Shown piece after piece: positions 24,280 to 32,035 of a stretch of 35,513 bases of DNA. Source of the DNA: Listeria fleischmannii subsp. fleischmannii LU2006-1 (GTDB lineage Bacteria; Bacillota; Bacilli; Lactobacillales; Listeriaceae); contig NZ_ALWW01000031.1 of the NCBI RefSeq assembly GCF_000344175.1, positions 1 to 35,513 of the forward strand, in the 5' to 3' direction. A program made the position numbers and the translations under genes. Each line of letters begins with the position of its first letter. The first letter of the stretch is position 1. The notes below the pieces were generated by a model. The model did no database searches, had not been told where the DNA came from, and was given only the letters and a program-made list of their open reading frames with translations.

Positions 24280-25597
24280 GTTAAGACCTTATCAGCAAAA
24301 TTTGATTATAAAAACAAAGGAAGCCTTTTTTTATGGTCATGTTTCTCCGTGCATTGTTTCGCCATGTGGATCTGGAAAGAGCATCGTAATATCAGAGATT
24401 ATAAGGACAGCAACGTCCAAAAAAAATCATGTTTTATTTTTAGTACATCGTAAGGAAATATTAGAACAAATAAGGGCTACATTATTGTTAAATAAGGTTG
24501 ATATGAATTTTGTTGAACTTGGTATGATTCAAACTGTTGTTAGGAGAATGAATAATACAAGAAAACCTAAATTAATCGTTGTTGATGAATCACATCATGC
24601 GCTCGCGAGTTCATATAAAAAGATATTCACTCATTTTAATGATGCTAAAATAATCTCTTTTACCGCGACCCCTGTCAGGTTAAATGGTGGAGGTTTAGGA
24701 GATATCAATGACATATTGATTGAAGAGGTTAGCACGAAATGGCTCATTGAAAATCATTTTTTATCTCCGTATAAATATTTCGCGCCTGAGGTCATGGAAA
24801 CTTTCCAGCTACATGTAAAGCGTACGGGTGATTATGACCTTACCGAATTAGATAATCAGTTCACAGAGCGCAAAATATGGGGTGATGTGATTGCACACTA
24901 TAAGAAATTAGCAGATGGCGAACAAGCGATACTCTATGCCAGTTCGATTTACCAAAGTAAGAAAATGGCAGCAAGTTTTCAAGAGGCAAATATACCATCT
25001 GAACATATTGATGGTAAAACACCTAAATTGGTAAGGGATGAAATTATTCAAAAGTTCCGTGATGGTGAAATCAAAGTATTGTGCAACCTCGATTTAATCG
25101 GTGAAGGATTCGATGTGCCTGACTGCTCAACAGTTATTATGTTGCGACCTACACAGTCATTATCACTATACATTCAGCAATCCATGCGTGGAATGCGTTA
25201 CAGACCTGGTAAAACGTCCATTATCATTGATCACGTTGGAAATGTAACCAGATTTGGTTTACCAGATATGGAACGCACATGGTCCTTAACACCGAAAAAA
25301 GGCAGTAACGCGACCAAAGCAGAAGCACCGGTCAAAATATGCAAAGAATGCTTCATGACAGTATTGCAAACGGACAATAAGTGTCCGCACTGTGGAGCTG
25401 TGTTTAAAGTCGAAGCAAAAGCAATAGAAGTAGACGAATCAGCAGAATTAAAAGAAATCGATGAACAAACATTTAAATTGGATTTCAGAACACCAGAAGA
25501 TTGTAAAAGTATGAAAGAACTATATGACTATGCTAAAACGCATAATTATAAGCGTGGATGGGCGTATCATCAAGGCAAAGCTCGTGGATTTATATAA
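24269..25597 (+). CDS. SF2 DNA helicase (DEAD/DEAH-type) of phage replication block
   Basis: 442 residues with motif I CGSGKS (about residue 33), motif II VVDESHH, motif III SFTATPVR, motif V GEGFDVPDC and motif VI QQSMRGMRYRPG, so a complete ATPase of the RecG/UvsW-like type. A zinc ribbon (CKECFMTV ... CPHCGAVF) lies near residue 350-380. It starts with TTG inside the last codons of the HNH gene, preceded by AAGGAAAC. The unusual start may be a result of that insertion. Likely unwinds DNA during phage replication or recombination. Confidence 0.92.
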   Translation: MSIKLRPYQQNLIIKTKEAFFYGHVSPCIVSPCGSGKSIVISEIIRTATSKKNHVLFLVHRKEILEQIRATLLLNKVDMNFVELGMIQTVVRRMNNTRKPKLIVVDESHHALASSYKKIFTHFNDAKIISFTATPVRLNGGGLGDINDILIEEVSTKWLIENHFLSPYKYFAPEVMETFQLHVKRTGDYDLTELDNQFTERKIWGDVIAHYKKLADGEQAILYASSIYQSKKMAASFQEANIPSEHIDGKTPKLVRDEIIQKFRDGEIKVLCNLDLIGEGFDVPDCSTVIMLRPTQSLSLYIQQSMRGMRYRPGKTSIIIDHVGNVTRFGLPDMERTWSLTPKKGSNATKAEAPVKICKECFMTVLQTDNKCPHCGAVFKVEAKAIEVDESAELKEIDEQTFKLDFRTPEDCKSMKELYDYAKTHNYKRGWAYHQGKARGFI

Positions 25598-25623
25598 AAA
25601 ATTAAATGAAAGAAGGAATTGGA

Positions 25624-26109
25624 ATGTTTAAATTAGATACTAATGATATTTACGAAGGAAAAATTCAAGATGGCGTGTACGAAGTAGTGATCAATAATGG
25701 TAAAGAAGACGCGACACCAAGCGGAGCGGAATATGTGGAACTTGATTTAATTGTACGGAATGATGTTGAGCAAAAATATCAAAATGCACATATATTCCAT
25801 AAAATTTGGATGTCAAAACAAACGAATCAATACAACCCAAAATCATTTAATACAATCGGAAAAGCGTTGCAACTTGAAAATGGCAAAGAATATAACAGCA
25901 TCAATGAACTTTTACAAGATTTTTCAATGAAAACATGCCGTGTAACGGTAAAAAATGAACAATCTGAATACAATGGTAAAACCTATGAAAATACGAATGT
26001 AAAGGCTTGGCAACCAAGTAATGTACAAGGTGTTTTAAATCATCAATTTAAGAAGGGCGAAAGTGTTAATAACCCAATCAATATCGAAGATGAAGACCTT
26101 CCATTTTAA
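25624..26109 (+). CDS. DUF669 phage protein (probable single-strand DNA-binding role)
   Basis: 161 residues; MFKLDTNDIYEGKIQDGVYEV, in short MFKLDTNDIYEGK, fits the DUF669 family that accompanies phage Sak4/helicase/primase sets. It ends in an acidic tail NIEDEDLPF like the tips of SSB proteins, which recruit partners. Start ATG 25624 has AAGAAGGAATTGGA upstream; the longer reading from 25606 has none. A single-strand DNA-binding function is inference from the tail and the neighbourhood. Confidence 0.8.
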   Translation: MFKLDTNDIYEGKIQDGVYEVVINNGKEDATPSGAEYVELDLIVRNDVEQKYQNAHIFHKIWMSKQTNQYNPKSFNTIGKALQLENGKEYNSINELLQDFSMKTCRVTVKNEQSEYNGKTYENTNVKAWQPSNVQGVLNHQFKKGESVNNPINIEDEDLPF

Positions 26110-26128
26110 ACGATAGGAGTGCACAGAA

Positions 26129-28399
26129 ATGTATGAACGGATACCTGATGAATTAAAACAGTTAAAACAATGGTGTGCTTATCAGCTTGTTTGGGATGAG
26201 AAACGACACAAGCATAAAAAAATCCCTAGAAATGCTAATAATGGTGGTTATGGCAATAGTGTGGATGAGGATACATGGGCGGATTTTAATACCGCCCTTG
26301 AATCCTTAGAAAAATATCAATTTGACGGTTTAGGTTTTTATTTCAAAGAACCCTACTTCGGTGTTGATATCGATGGAATAGAAGACGAAATAGAAGATTA
26401 CAAATTAGGTGATACAGATAACATTGTGGCTGAATTCATTCAGACTCTCTCTAGCTATACGGAGTATTCTGTGAGTGGGACAGGTATCCATATTATTTCA
26501 AAAGGCGATTTCCCTACTGGTGGCAGGCGGAAAAATAATGTAGAAATGTATAATCATGGTCGATTTTTTGTTATGACAGGTCAAGTCATTGATAATTACG
26601 AAACGGTGAACGAGTCTTCTCAAGCCATTCAGTATTTGCATTCTAAATATATTGGAACGAACGAATTACAATCTGTTTCTCATGAATATACAGGCGTAGA
26701 TTTGCCTGCTAGTGAGATTATTCAAAAGGCATATGGAAGTCAGCAAGGGGTACCTTTTAAAACATTGTACGAGGGCTTCTGGGAAGGTTTATATACTTCT
26801 CAATCAGATGCCGATTTAGCGTTTGCAAATATGCTTGCTTTCTGGACGGGTGCCGATTATGAAAAAATGGACGAAATATTCCGCACGAGCGGATTGATGC
26901 GTTCGAAGTGGGATATGAAGCGCGGGGCATCCACATATGGAGAGAGAACACTCAATAAGGCGATTGCTGAATGCCAAAATGTCTATACACCTAATAATCC
27001 TATTACTGATTTTGAAATAAAAATCGCAAATACTGGTAAAACGCGTAAGTTATACTCGCAAGATGACACAGGTAATGCGGAAAGGTTTCGTGATGAATTT
27101 CAAAATCTTCTTAGATACTCTTATGTAAATAAAGGCTGGTACTATTACAATTCTAAACTGTGGATGTTTGACAACACAGGAAGAGTAAAAGCACTCGCAG
27201 ATACGGTCATTCAAAATATGAAGAAAGATTTTGCTTACATGGAAGGAGATTCCGACGAAGAAAAAGCCTTTATGAAACATTTGAAGGTGACAAGAAGTAA
27301 CAAAGGAAAAACAAACATGATCAAGGAAGCTGAACATTTATTACCTGTTTTGCCAGAACAATTCGATATGAACCCTTATTATTTCAATTCGCAAAATGGT
27401 TTTATCAATTTAAGAACAGGTCAATTGAAAGAACACGATCGTACACAGATGTTTACTAAAATCAGTCTGGTTGAATACACAGATAAAATCGACGCACCAC
27501 TGTGGGAACAGTTTTTAAAGGATATTTTTAATAACGACGAAGAGCTAATTCAATATATTCAAAAAGCCATCGGTTATTCGCTTACAGGTAGTACACAGGA
27601 ACAAGTCATGTTTATTTTATACGGCAATGGTCGTAATGGTAAAAGTGTCTTTCTCGAAATCATTAATGATATTTTCGGGACGTACGCCACAAACATTCAA
27701 CCACAGACTATTATGGTTAAGCAGCAAACCAGTAATGCAAATAGTGATATTGCACGCTTACAAAGTGCCCGATTTGTTACAACCACAGAACCAAATGAGG
27801 GTGTGAGATTAGATGAAGGGCTAGTGAAGCAGTTAACTGGTGGTGACAAAGTGCCCGCACGTCATCTGTATAAGAATGAATTTGAATTTACACCCGAATT
27901 TAAAATTTGGATGGCAACAAACCACAAACCAATTATTAGGGGGCGTGATGATGGGATATGGCGCAGATTGCATTTAATCCCATTTACTGTGAAAATACCT
28001 GATTTTAAAGTAGATAAGCAATTGAAATATAAATTGCGGTCTGAACTAACCGGCATACTGAACTGGGCAGTAGAAGGGTGTTTAAAATGGCAGACAGAAG
28101 GTTTAGGATTGCCAAAAGCAGTCGAACGGGCAAGAGCTGAATATAAGTCGGAAATGGATGTTATCACGGCTTTTATTGAGGATTGTTGTGAGGTTGGAGA
28201 GGATAAAAACATCAAAGCAAAAGTGCTTTATGAAACATACCGGGATTGGGCGAAAAATAACGGACAATATGTCATGAGTAACACGAAGTTCGGGAAAGAA
28301 ATCGCTCTAAAATTTAGCAAGAAAAAAGCAAAAACAGGATTTAAATATGAAGGTATCACATTAAATAGCGAATATTTTAATCTAAGCTTTAATTTTTAG
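26129..28399 (+). CDS. Primase-polymerase / D5-type SF3 helicase
   Basis: 756 residues in two parts. N-terminal archaeo-eukaryotic prim-pol: WCAYQLVWDEKRHKHKKIP, catalytic FGVDIDGIED, SVSGTGIHIISKGDFP and NHGRFFVMTG (the DxD, sxH and third motifs). Then PriCT/D5_N-like linker and an SF3 helicase with Walker A GNGRNGKSVF (about residue 500), TTEPNEGVRLDEG, KLLTGGD-type segment (KQLTGGDKVPARHLY) and WMATNHKP. The tail is a winged helix. It both primes and unwinds at the phage origin. The stop overlaps the first origin-like repeat. The frame is intact. Confidence 0.94.
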   Translation: MYERIPDELKQLKQWCAYQLVWDEKRHKHKKIPRNANNGGYGNSVDEDTWADFNTALESLEKYQFDGLGFYFKEPYFGVDIDGIEDEIEDYKLGDTDNIVAEFIQTLSSYTEYSVSGTGIHIISKGDFPTGGRRKNNVEMYNHGRFFVMTGQVIDNYETVNESSQAIQYLHSKYIGTNELQSVSHEYTGVDLPASEIIQKAYGSQQGVPFKTLYEGFWEGLYTSQSDADLAFANMLAFWTGADYEKMDEIFRTSGLMRSKWDMKRGASTYGERTLNKAIAECQNVYTPNNPITDFEIKIANTGKTRKLYSQDDTGNAERFRDEFQNLLRYSYVNKGWYYYNSKLWMFDNTGRVKALADTVIQNMKKDFAYMEGDSDEEKAFMKHLKVTRSNKGKTNMIKEAEHLLPVLPEQFDMNPYYFNSQNGFINLRTGQLKEHDRTQMFTKISLVEYTDKIDAPLWEQFLKDIFNNDEELIQYIQKAIGYSLTGSTQEQVMFILYGNGRNGKSVFLEIINDIFGTYATNIQPQTIMVKQQTSNANSDIARLQSARFVTTTEPNEGVRLDEGLVKQLTGGDKVPARHLYKNEFEFTPEFKIWMATNHKPIIRGRDDGIWRRLHLIPFTVKIPDFKVDKQLKYKLRSELTGILNWAVEGCLKWQTEGLGLPKAVERARAEYKSEMDVITAFIEDCCEVGEDKNIKAKVLYETYRDWAKNNGQYVMSNTKFGKEIALKFSKKKAKTGFKYEGITLNSEYFNLSFNF

Positions 28400-28662
28400 G
28401 GTGCACAGTTAACCTAAACTGTGCACCCTCTATGAATCTTAGAGTACCAATCGATTTCGCTTATAAACAACAGCAGAGGTGCATAGTTGACCCCGATTTC
28501 CTAAAACCTTTATATATTTTATTTCCTTATACTACTTTTACTATTTTACTACTAACTATGCACCAAAGATAAAAAAGTATTAATAAAGTAAGTAATACCA
28601 ATGGGTTAAGAGGGTGCATAGTTTGCAATCAACTATGCGCCAAGCATGCGCAACCATGCACC
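28399..28662. repeat. Alternating 11-bp repeats around an AT-rich core: candidate phage replication origin
   Basis: The motif GGTGCATAGTT (or GGTGCACAGTT) occurs at 28400-28410 (+), 28417-28427 (-), 28478-28488 (+), 28554-28564 (-), 28613-28623 (+), 28631-28641 (-, one change), 28652-28662 (-, one change). The first pair forms a perfect 12-bp inverted repeat with a 6-nt loop; it overlaps the primase stop codon. The second pair encloses an AT-rich stretch (28501-28553). There is no gene between 28400 and 28758. A looser direct repeat ATTTCGTATAC/ATTTCGTACAC (28681, 28726) follows. Iteron-like sites beside a prim-pol/helicase gene suggest the origin. Confidence 0.7.
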
Positions 28663-28758
28663 TTTTTAACCGTTTTTAGAATTTCGTATACAAAAATAAC
28701 ATAATTTCTTTAACACGATAAAGCGATTTCGTACACAATCAAAAAAGGAGTTGAAAAA

Positions 28759-29073
28759 ATGACAGCCGAACGTGATATTCAAAATGCCATTCGCCTTGGA
28801 TTAGCAAATCGTGGGCATTATGTATTCAGAGCCAACGTTGCCACTGTACGTTTACCTGATGGTCGGATATTCGATACTGGACTACCGAAAGGATTCCCTG
28901 ATTTATTCGGATTTCGTGGAACTGATGGGAAGATATTTTTTATTGAAGTGAAAAATGAAAAAGGACAACTTCGAAAAGAGCAACAACACTTTCAAGAAGT
29001 GATGCAGTATAAACCAGCCTTATGCGGAGTAGCTCGAAGCGTTGAGGATGCAATACGAATTGTGGAGGAGTGA
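28759..29073 (+). CDS. VRR-NUC domain nuclease
   Basis: 104 residues, the whole being a stand-alone VRR-NUC (PD-(D/E)xK) domain: ERDIQNAIRLGLANRGHYVFRANV (in part), GFPDLFGFRG with the catalytic aspartate, IFFIEVKNEKGQLRKEQ with the E-x-K, and a final helix. Phage VRR-NUC proteins may resolve branched DNA or act with packaging. AAAAGGAG ribosome binding site. It is followed by the late activator. Confidence 0.93.
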   Translation: MTAERDIQNAIRLGLANRGHYVFRANVATVRLPDGRIFDTGLPKGFPDLFGFRGTDGKIFFIEVKNEKGQLRKEQQHFQEVMQYKPALCGVARSVEDAIRIVEE

Positions 29074-29079
29074 TAGTGA

Positions 29080-29505
29080 ATGAGTAAACGACTTAGACCA
29101 GCGCAATATAAAAGCATTGAAGATGAGATACGTTTTTATCATGATACAAAAAAAGAGTTGGAACAATTGCGAATCAATGTAGTTTTGGGTGCTTCATTTC
29201 AGGAGCAGCGGGATGAAAATACAGGTGGAAGTTCAAGCGGATATATAAGTAATCCAACTGAACAACGCGCAATGCTCTTACAAATGGATCGTCAGATTGA
29301 ACGAAGGCAGAAAGTCATTTTAGCCCTCGATTCCGTTTTGAATAAACTTAGCGATGAAGATAAACAATTGATTCACTTCCGGTATTGGGATAGAGGGAAA
29401 CCAACATGGGTATGGATTGCGAGTAAATTAAATATGGATGAAAGTACAGCGAGACGGAGAAGCCGAAAAATAATTATTGAGATTTCGAAAAGACTTGGGT
29501 ATTAG
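29080..29505 (+). CDS. Late-gene transcriptional activator (RinA/ArpU-like)
   Basis: 141 residues. N-terminal helical part (EIRFYHDTKKELEQLR) and a C-terminal sigma-70 region-4-like segment: KLSDEDKQLIHFRYW, WVWIASKLNMDESTARRRSR. This layout and its place at the end of the early region, before packaging genes, match RinA/ArpU-type late activators. It should act on a late promoter downstream, perhaps near 30 kb. Followed by a terminator. Confidence 0.85.
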   Translation: MSKRLRPAQYKSIEDEIRFYHDTKKELEQLRINVVLGASFQEQRDENTGGSSSGYISNPTEQRAMLLQMDRQIERRQKVILALDSVLNKLSDEDKQLIHFRYWDRGKPTWVWIASKLNMDESTARRRSRKIIIEISKRLGY

Positions 29506-29511
29506 ATATAG

Positions 29512-29550
29512 ATGGCTAGGTGTTAAGCTCCTAGTCATTTATATTTTTTT
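29512..29550 (+). terminator. Terminator after the late activator
   Basis: TGGCTAGG (29513-29520) pairs with CCTAGTCA (29530-29537), one G-U, over a 9-nt loop, then TTTATATTTTTTT. Confidence 0.7.
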
Positions 29551-29578
29551 GAATTATAATTACTTTGAGGTGAAAAAA

Positions 29579-29899
29579 ATGGAGACAGAATATATCAGAG
29601 TGAAATATTTTTTAGTTAGCACCCCAATTTTGATTGCAATGATATACGTTACATATAATTTTAGCTTTAGCGCCCTTTTAAAAGTGATTTTAACAACATC
29701 TTTTGCAGGAATTCTTTTATTTTTGTCAGATGAGGAGAAGTACAAGGAAATGAAAAAATATAGGTTGAATTTATTGAAAAATCATTTAATGCTCCTAGGA
29801 GTTGCGATTTTTTCATTTCTAATTTTTGGACGCGTTTTATTTTCTCCATCTGATAGTGAGATACTAAACTTTATCTTTTCGTTTTTTTATTGTCATTAG
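29579..29899 (+). CDS. Small membrane protein, unknown
   Basis: 106 residues with three hydrophobic helices (about 11-30, 32-47 and 72-90). ATG 29579 follows GAGGTGAAAAAA; the longer reading through the upstream terminator is rejected. No family recognised. It lies between the activator and a structured RNA, so it might be expressed from read-through or its own promoter. It could be a lysogenic membrane protein. Confidence 0.65.
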   Translation: METEYIRVKYFLVSTPILIAMIYVTYNFSFSALLKVILTTSFAGILLFLSDEEKYKEMKKYRLNLLKNHLMLLGVAIFSFLIFGRVLFSPSDSEILNFIFSFFYCH

Positions 29900-29953
29900 T
29901 ATTTTTTAGCTTTAAGTTAATCTTTTTAGTGTAATAGTATTTTACTTGTTTAC

Positions 29954-29987
29954 TTCGGAAAAATTCCTTAAAAAAATTAATTCCGAA
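29954..29987. repeat. Stem-loop in the non-coding stretch before the tRNA-like RNA
   Basis: TTCGGAA (29954-29960) pairs with TTCCGAA (29981-29987). No T-run follows. It lies in 29900-30063, a non-coding stretch which also holds the candidate promoter for the RNA that follows (-10 TATTAT 30032-30037 or TATGCT 30035-30040). Confidence 0.4.
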
Positions 29988-30127
29988 CTATAAGTCCCGC
30001 TTAATGCCCGTTTTGGCTATAAAAAACATGATATTATGCTAGTATGAAGTAATTTTCATAAGACAGCCAACCACTCCAAAATACTACTCACGGTTGGTTG
30101 TTGTTATTAATGGGGCTTCCTTAGCCT

Positions 30128-30253
30128 AGGACTGTGGCGGAATAGGTAGATGCGTACAAGTGGATTGGCCGGCTATATAAATCGTACGTTATATAGGCAT
30201 GAGCACTTGTTTAAGGTAGTCAATCATGCAGGGTGCAAATCCCTGCCAGTTCT
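30128..30253 (+). ncRNA. tRNA-like domain with an enlarged anticodon arm
   Basis: Acceptor AGGACTG (30128-30134) pairs with CAGTTCT (30247-30253), one G-U. A Leu/Ser-like D-arm GCG-GAATAGGTAGA-TGC (30137-30153) follows. The T-arm is GCAGGG-TGCAAAT-CCCTGC (30228-30246), whose loop differs from the usual TTCRANY by G at position 55. The anticodon arm is 55 nt instead of 17: ACAAGTG (30156-30162) with CACTTGT (30204-30210), enclosing an inner 8-bp hairpin CTATATAA/TTATATAG (30173-30196). A 17-nt variable region follows. There is no readable anticodon loop and no encoded CCA. A degenerate tRNA with an insertion, or a tRNA mimic, are both possible. Confidence 0.6.
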
Positions 30254-30312
30254 TTTCCCCCAGACACCTCTCGAAGAAGTGCCCCGTGTGGGGACGATAT
30301 AAAAATAATGAT

Positions 30313-30361
30313 AAAAGGAACAATCCAAGTAAAATAATAGTTGCTATTGATTGTTCCTTTT
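30313..30361. terminator. Bidirectional terminator between the RNA and the YxeA-like gene
   Basis: AAAAGGAACAATC (30313-30325) pairs perfectly with GATTGTTCCTTTT (30349-30361). An inner hairpin AATAG-TTG-CTATT sits in the loop. The left arm begins with A4 and the right arm ends with T4, so it can work for both strands. Confidence 0.85.
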
Positions 30362-30365
30362 GGTT

Positions 30366-30725
30366 TTATTTCAATTTTTCTTGGATGGTTGATGGAATAG
30401 TATCATGAGAAACTTTTTCTTTGCTTGATATGATACTTCGTCTATCTTCCCAATGAATTAAGTAGTACTGATTGATTTCCATTTTATCCTGGGATTCCAA
30501 TTTTAATTTACGTTCTTTTCCGTTTTTATCATAGCCAGAAACTTGATAATTATAATACGTATCTATTATTCCATCTGAAGCTTTTTCTTTCTTTACAATG
30601 GGGTTCTTGGTGATTTTGACATAATAATCTGTTGTCTTATAATAATTTTTCCCTACTAATGTTACACCTATACCTATTGCTAGAACGACAATTATTGCTA
30701 TGATTCCTATTAATATTTTCTTCAT
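30366..30725 (-). CDS. YxeA-family (DUF1093) secreted or membrane-anchored protein
   Basis: 119 residues. One N-terminal hydrophobic segment (about 4-24) after MKKIL, a signal or anchor without a lipobox, then a small beta-rich domain with TDYYVKITKNP, DTYYNYQVSGYDKNGKERKL and YYLIHWEDRR, as in the YxeA family (OB-like fold, function unknown). Start 30725 follows AGGAAGGAGATTACTT. A reverse-strand -10 TATAAT lies at 30753-30758. It is not a usual phage gene and sits between transcription units of the phage, so it is probably accessory cargo. Confidence 0.85.
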   Translation of the reverse strand: MKKILIGIIAIIVVLAIGIGVTLVGKNYYKTTDYYVKITKNPIVKKEKASDGIIDTYYNYQVSGYDKNGKERKLKLESQDKMEINQYYLIHWEDRRSIISSKEKVSHDTIPSTIQEKLK

Positions 30726-30853
30726 AAGTAATCTCCTTCCTAATTTATATTTATTATATAAGTACTGGATGATTTGAAACATCGATGTTGCTTACAATCC
30801 ACTTACAATTATGTCATAATTAAGAATGAAATAAACTGAGCAATAAAATGGGC

Positions 30854-30882
30854 TTAATTGCGATAATTTGTTATTCTATAAT
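30854..30882 (+). promoter_or_regulatory. Probable promoter of the aldo/keto reductase gene
   Basis: Perfect -10 TATAAT (30877-30882), 17-bp spacer, weak -35 TTAATT (30854-30859). Transcription would start about 25 bases before the coding sequence. Independent of phage late promoters. Confidence 0.5.
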
Positions 30883-30911
30883 TCAATCATGCGCAAGCGA
30901 AAGGAGAAAAA

Positions 30912-31811
30912 ATGAATAATTTAGAATTACCTCAAATAGGTTTAGGGACATGGCTCTTAACGGATTATAATGAATTGAAAGCAGCAATTCATGCAGCTTT
31001 AGAAGAGGGTTATCGTCACATTGATACAGCTCAAATGTACAACAATGAGGCTGACATCGGTTTAATTTTAGAAGCAGAAAAAATAGACCGAAACGATTTG
31101 TTTTTGACAACCAAAATTGCACCAATGAATTATTTAAAGCATACAAGGGCTTCAGTTTTTGGTTCTTTAAGGAGACTTAAAACGGATTATTTAGATCTAG
31201 TTTTGCTGCATGCAGAAATTCAAAGTGAGCTAAACTTACAGGCTTACAAGGAACTAATTGAGCTACAAAAAGAAGGTAAGATTAAGCATATTGGGGTATC
31301 TAACTTTTCGATTTCTGGAATTCAATACTTAATTGAAAAGACTGGCGTAAAACCTTATATGAATCAAATCGTATGTTCGCCTACTACACGACCTATTGAA
31401 TTAGAAACCTTCTGTAAAGAAAATGATATTCAATTGACTGGCTACTCGATATTAAAACCTTACTTTACACCTAATCCTTTTTATCCTGAATCAGCACTTA
31501 CATCTAGCGAAAAACAATTTTTAGACCAGCTTTGTGAGAAGTACGATGTGGGCATTGGGCAGTTGTTAAACCGATGGGCTATCCAACATGGTTATCATGT
31601 TATTCCAAAATCAAGTCGAGCAAAACGAGTGATTGAAAATTATCACATGGATTTTACAATTTCAGATACCGACATGGAAAGTATTGATCAAATGAATCGT
31701 TTTTCTGCTGAAGAATATCAAGAGAATGTAAAACAATGGGAGAATCAAATAACTGACCAAATGTTAGAAAAAGGCTTATTATATGATACTCATTTTGTTC
31801 GTGATTTTTAA
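30912..31811 (+). CDS. Aldo/keto reductase carried in the prophage
   Basis: 299 residues of the (beta/alpha)8 NADPH-dependent reductase family. Catalytic tetrad visible: Asp and Tyr in RHIDTAQMYNNE, Lys in LTTKIAP, His in LVLLHAE (more often LLHWP). GVSNFSISGI and the NADPH-binding VIPKSSRAKRVIEN are typical. The substrate is unknown. Start follows AAAGGAGAAAAA. It has its own promoter and a strong terminator and lies between the late activator and the packaging genes, so it appears as a self-contained accessory gene that may be active in the lysogen. The frame is intact. Confidence 0.93.
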   Translation: MNNLELPQIGLGTWLLTDYNELKAAIHAALEEGYRHIDTAQMYNNEADIGLILEAEKIDRNDLFLTTKIAPMNYLKHTRASVFGSLRRLKTDYLDLVLLHAEIQSELNLQAYKELIELQKEGKIKHIGVSNFSISGIQYLIEKTGVKPYMNQIVCSPTTRPIELETFCKENDIQLTGYSILKPYFTPNPFYPESALTSSEKQFLDQLCEKYDVGIGQLLNRWAIQHGYHVIPKSSRAKRVIENYHMDFTISDTDMESIDQMNRFSAEEYQENVKQWENQITDQMLEKGLLYDTHFVRDF

Positions 31812-31814
31812 TAG

Positions 31815-31850
31815 AAAAGGAGAGTCTTGCTTTCATGCAAGGCTCTTTTC
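31815..31850 (+). terminator. Terminator after the aldo/keto reductase gene
   Basis: AGAGTCTTGC (31821-31830) pairs with GCAAGGCTCT (31837-31846), one G-U, followed by TTTTC and preceded by AAAAGG. Confidence 0.88.
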
Positions 31851-31879
31851 TGTATGAAGTATAAAAGGTGGTTAATCTA

Positions 31880-31963
31880 ATGAATTGGATAGAATTTTTA
31901 ATTGTAGTTAGCGTTTCACTGATAACAACCGTAACACTTAATTATGTAAGAAAGAATAAATAA
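31880..31963 (+). CDS. 27-residue single-helix membrane peptide
   Basis: ATG after AAAGGTGGTTAATCTA. Reads MNWIEFLIVVSVSLITTV and ends YVRKNK: one membrane helix with a basic end. It lies between two terminators. It could be a small membrane-active peptide or a leader; no toxin/antitoxin partner RNA is evident. Confidence 0.5.
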   Translation: MNWIEFLIVVSVSLITTVTLNYVRKNK

Positions 31964-31966
31964 AAC

Positions 31967-31991
31967 AAAGTCCTCACCCAAGGGCTTTTTA
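31967..31991 (+). terminator. Terminator before the packaging module
   Basis: AAAGTCC (31967-31973) pairs with GGGCTTT (31982-31988), one G-U, ending in TTTTT. Confidence 0.7.
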
Positions 31992-32035
31992 TTATGGGAA
32001 TTTAAGTGGTTAGTAAGTAAAAGGCAGTGTATAGA

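Larger units (their letters stand above)
30064..30361 (+). ncRNA. Structured phage RNA containing a tRNA-like domain
   Basis: A non-coding unit in four parts. (1) A 9-bp stem-loop, CAGCCAACC (30064-30072) with GGTTGGTTG (30092-30100). (2) A tRNA-like fold at 30128-30253. (3) Two hairpins: 30265-30281, and CCCC-GTGT-GGGG at 30282-30293, with an alternative CCCCC at 30257-30261. (4) A 13-bp terminator stem (30313-30325 with 30349-30361). A weak promoter may lie at 30014-30040. No credible reading frame covers it. It resembles no RNA family I can name with certainty; the tRNA-like part is treated separately. Confidence 0.6.

Noticed and set aside
30128-30253. Self-splicing group I intron in a tRNA anticodon loop
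   Set aside because: The extra sequence is only about 40 nt, far below a group I intron, and has no P/Q/R/S core.
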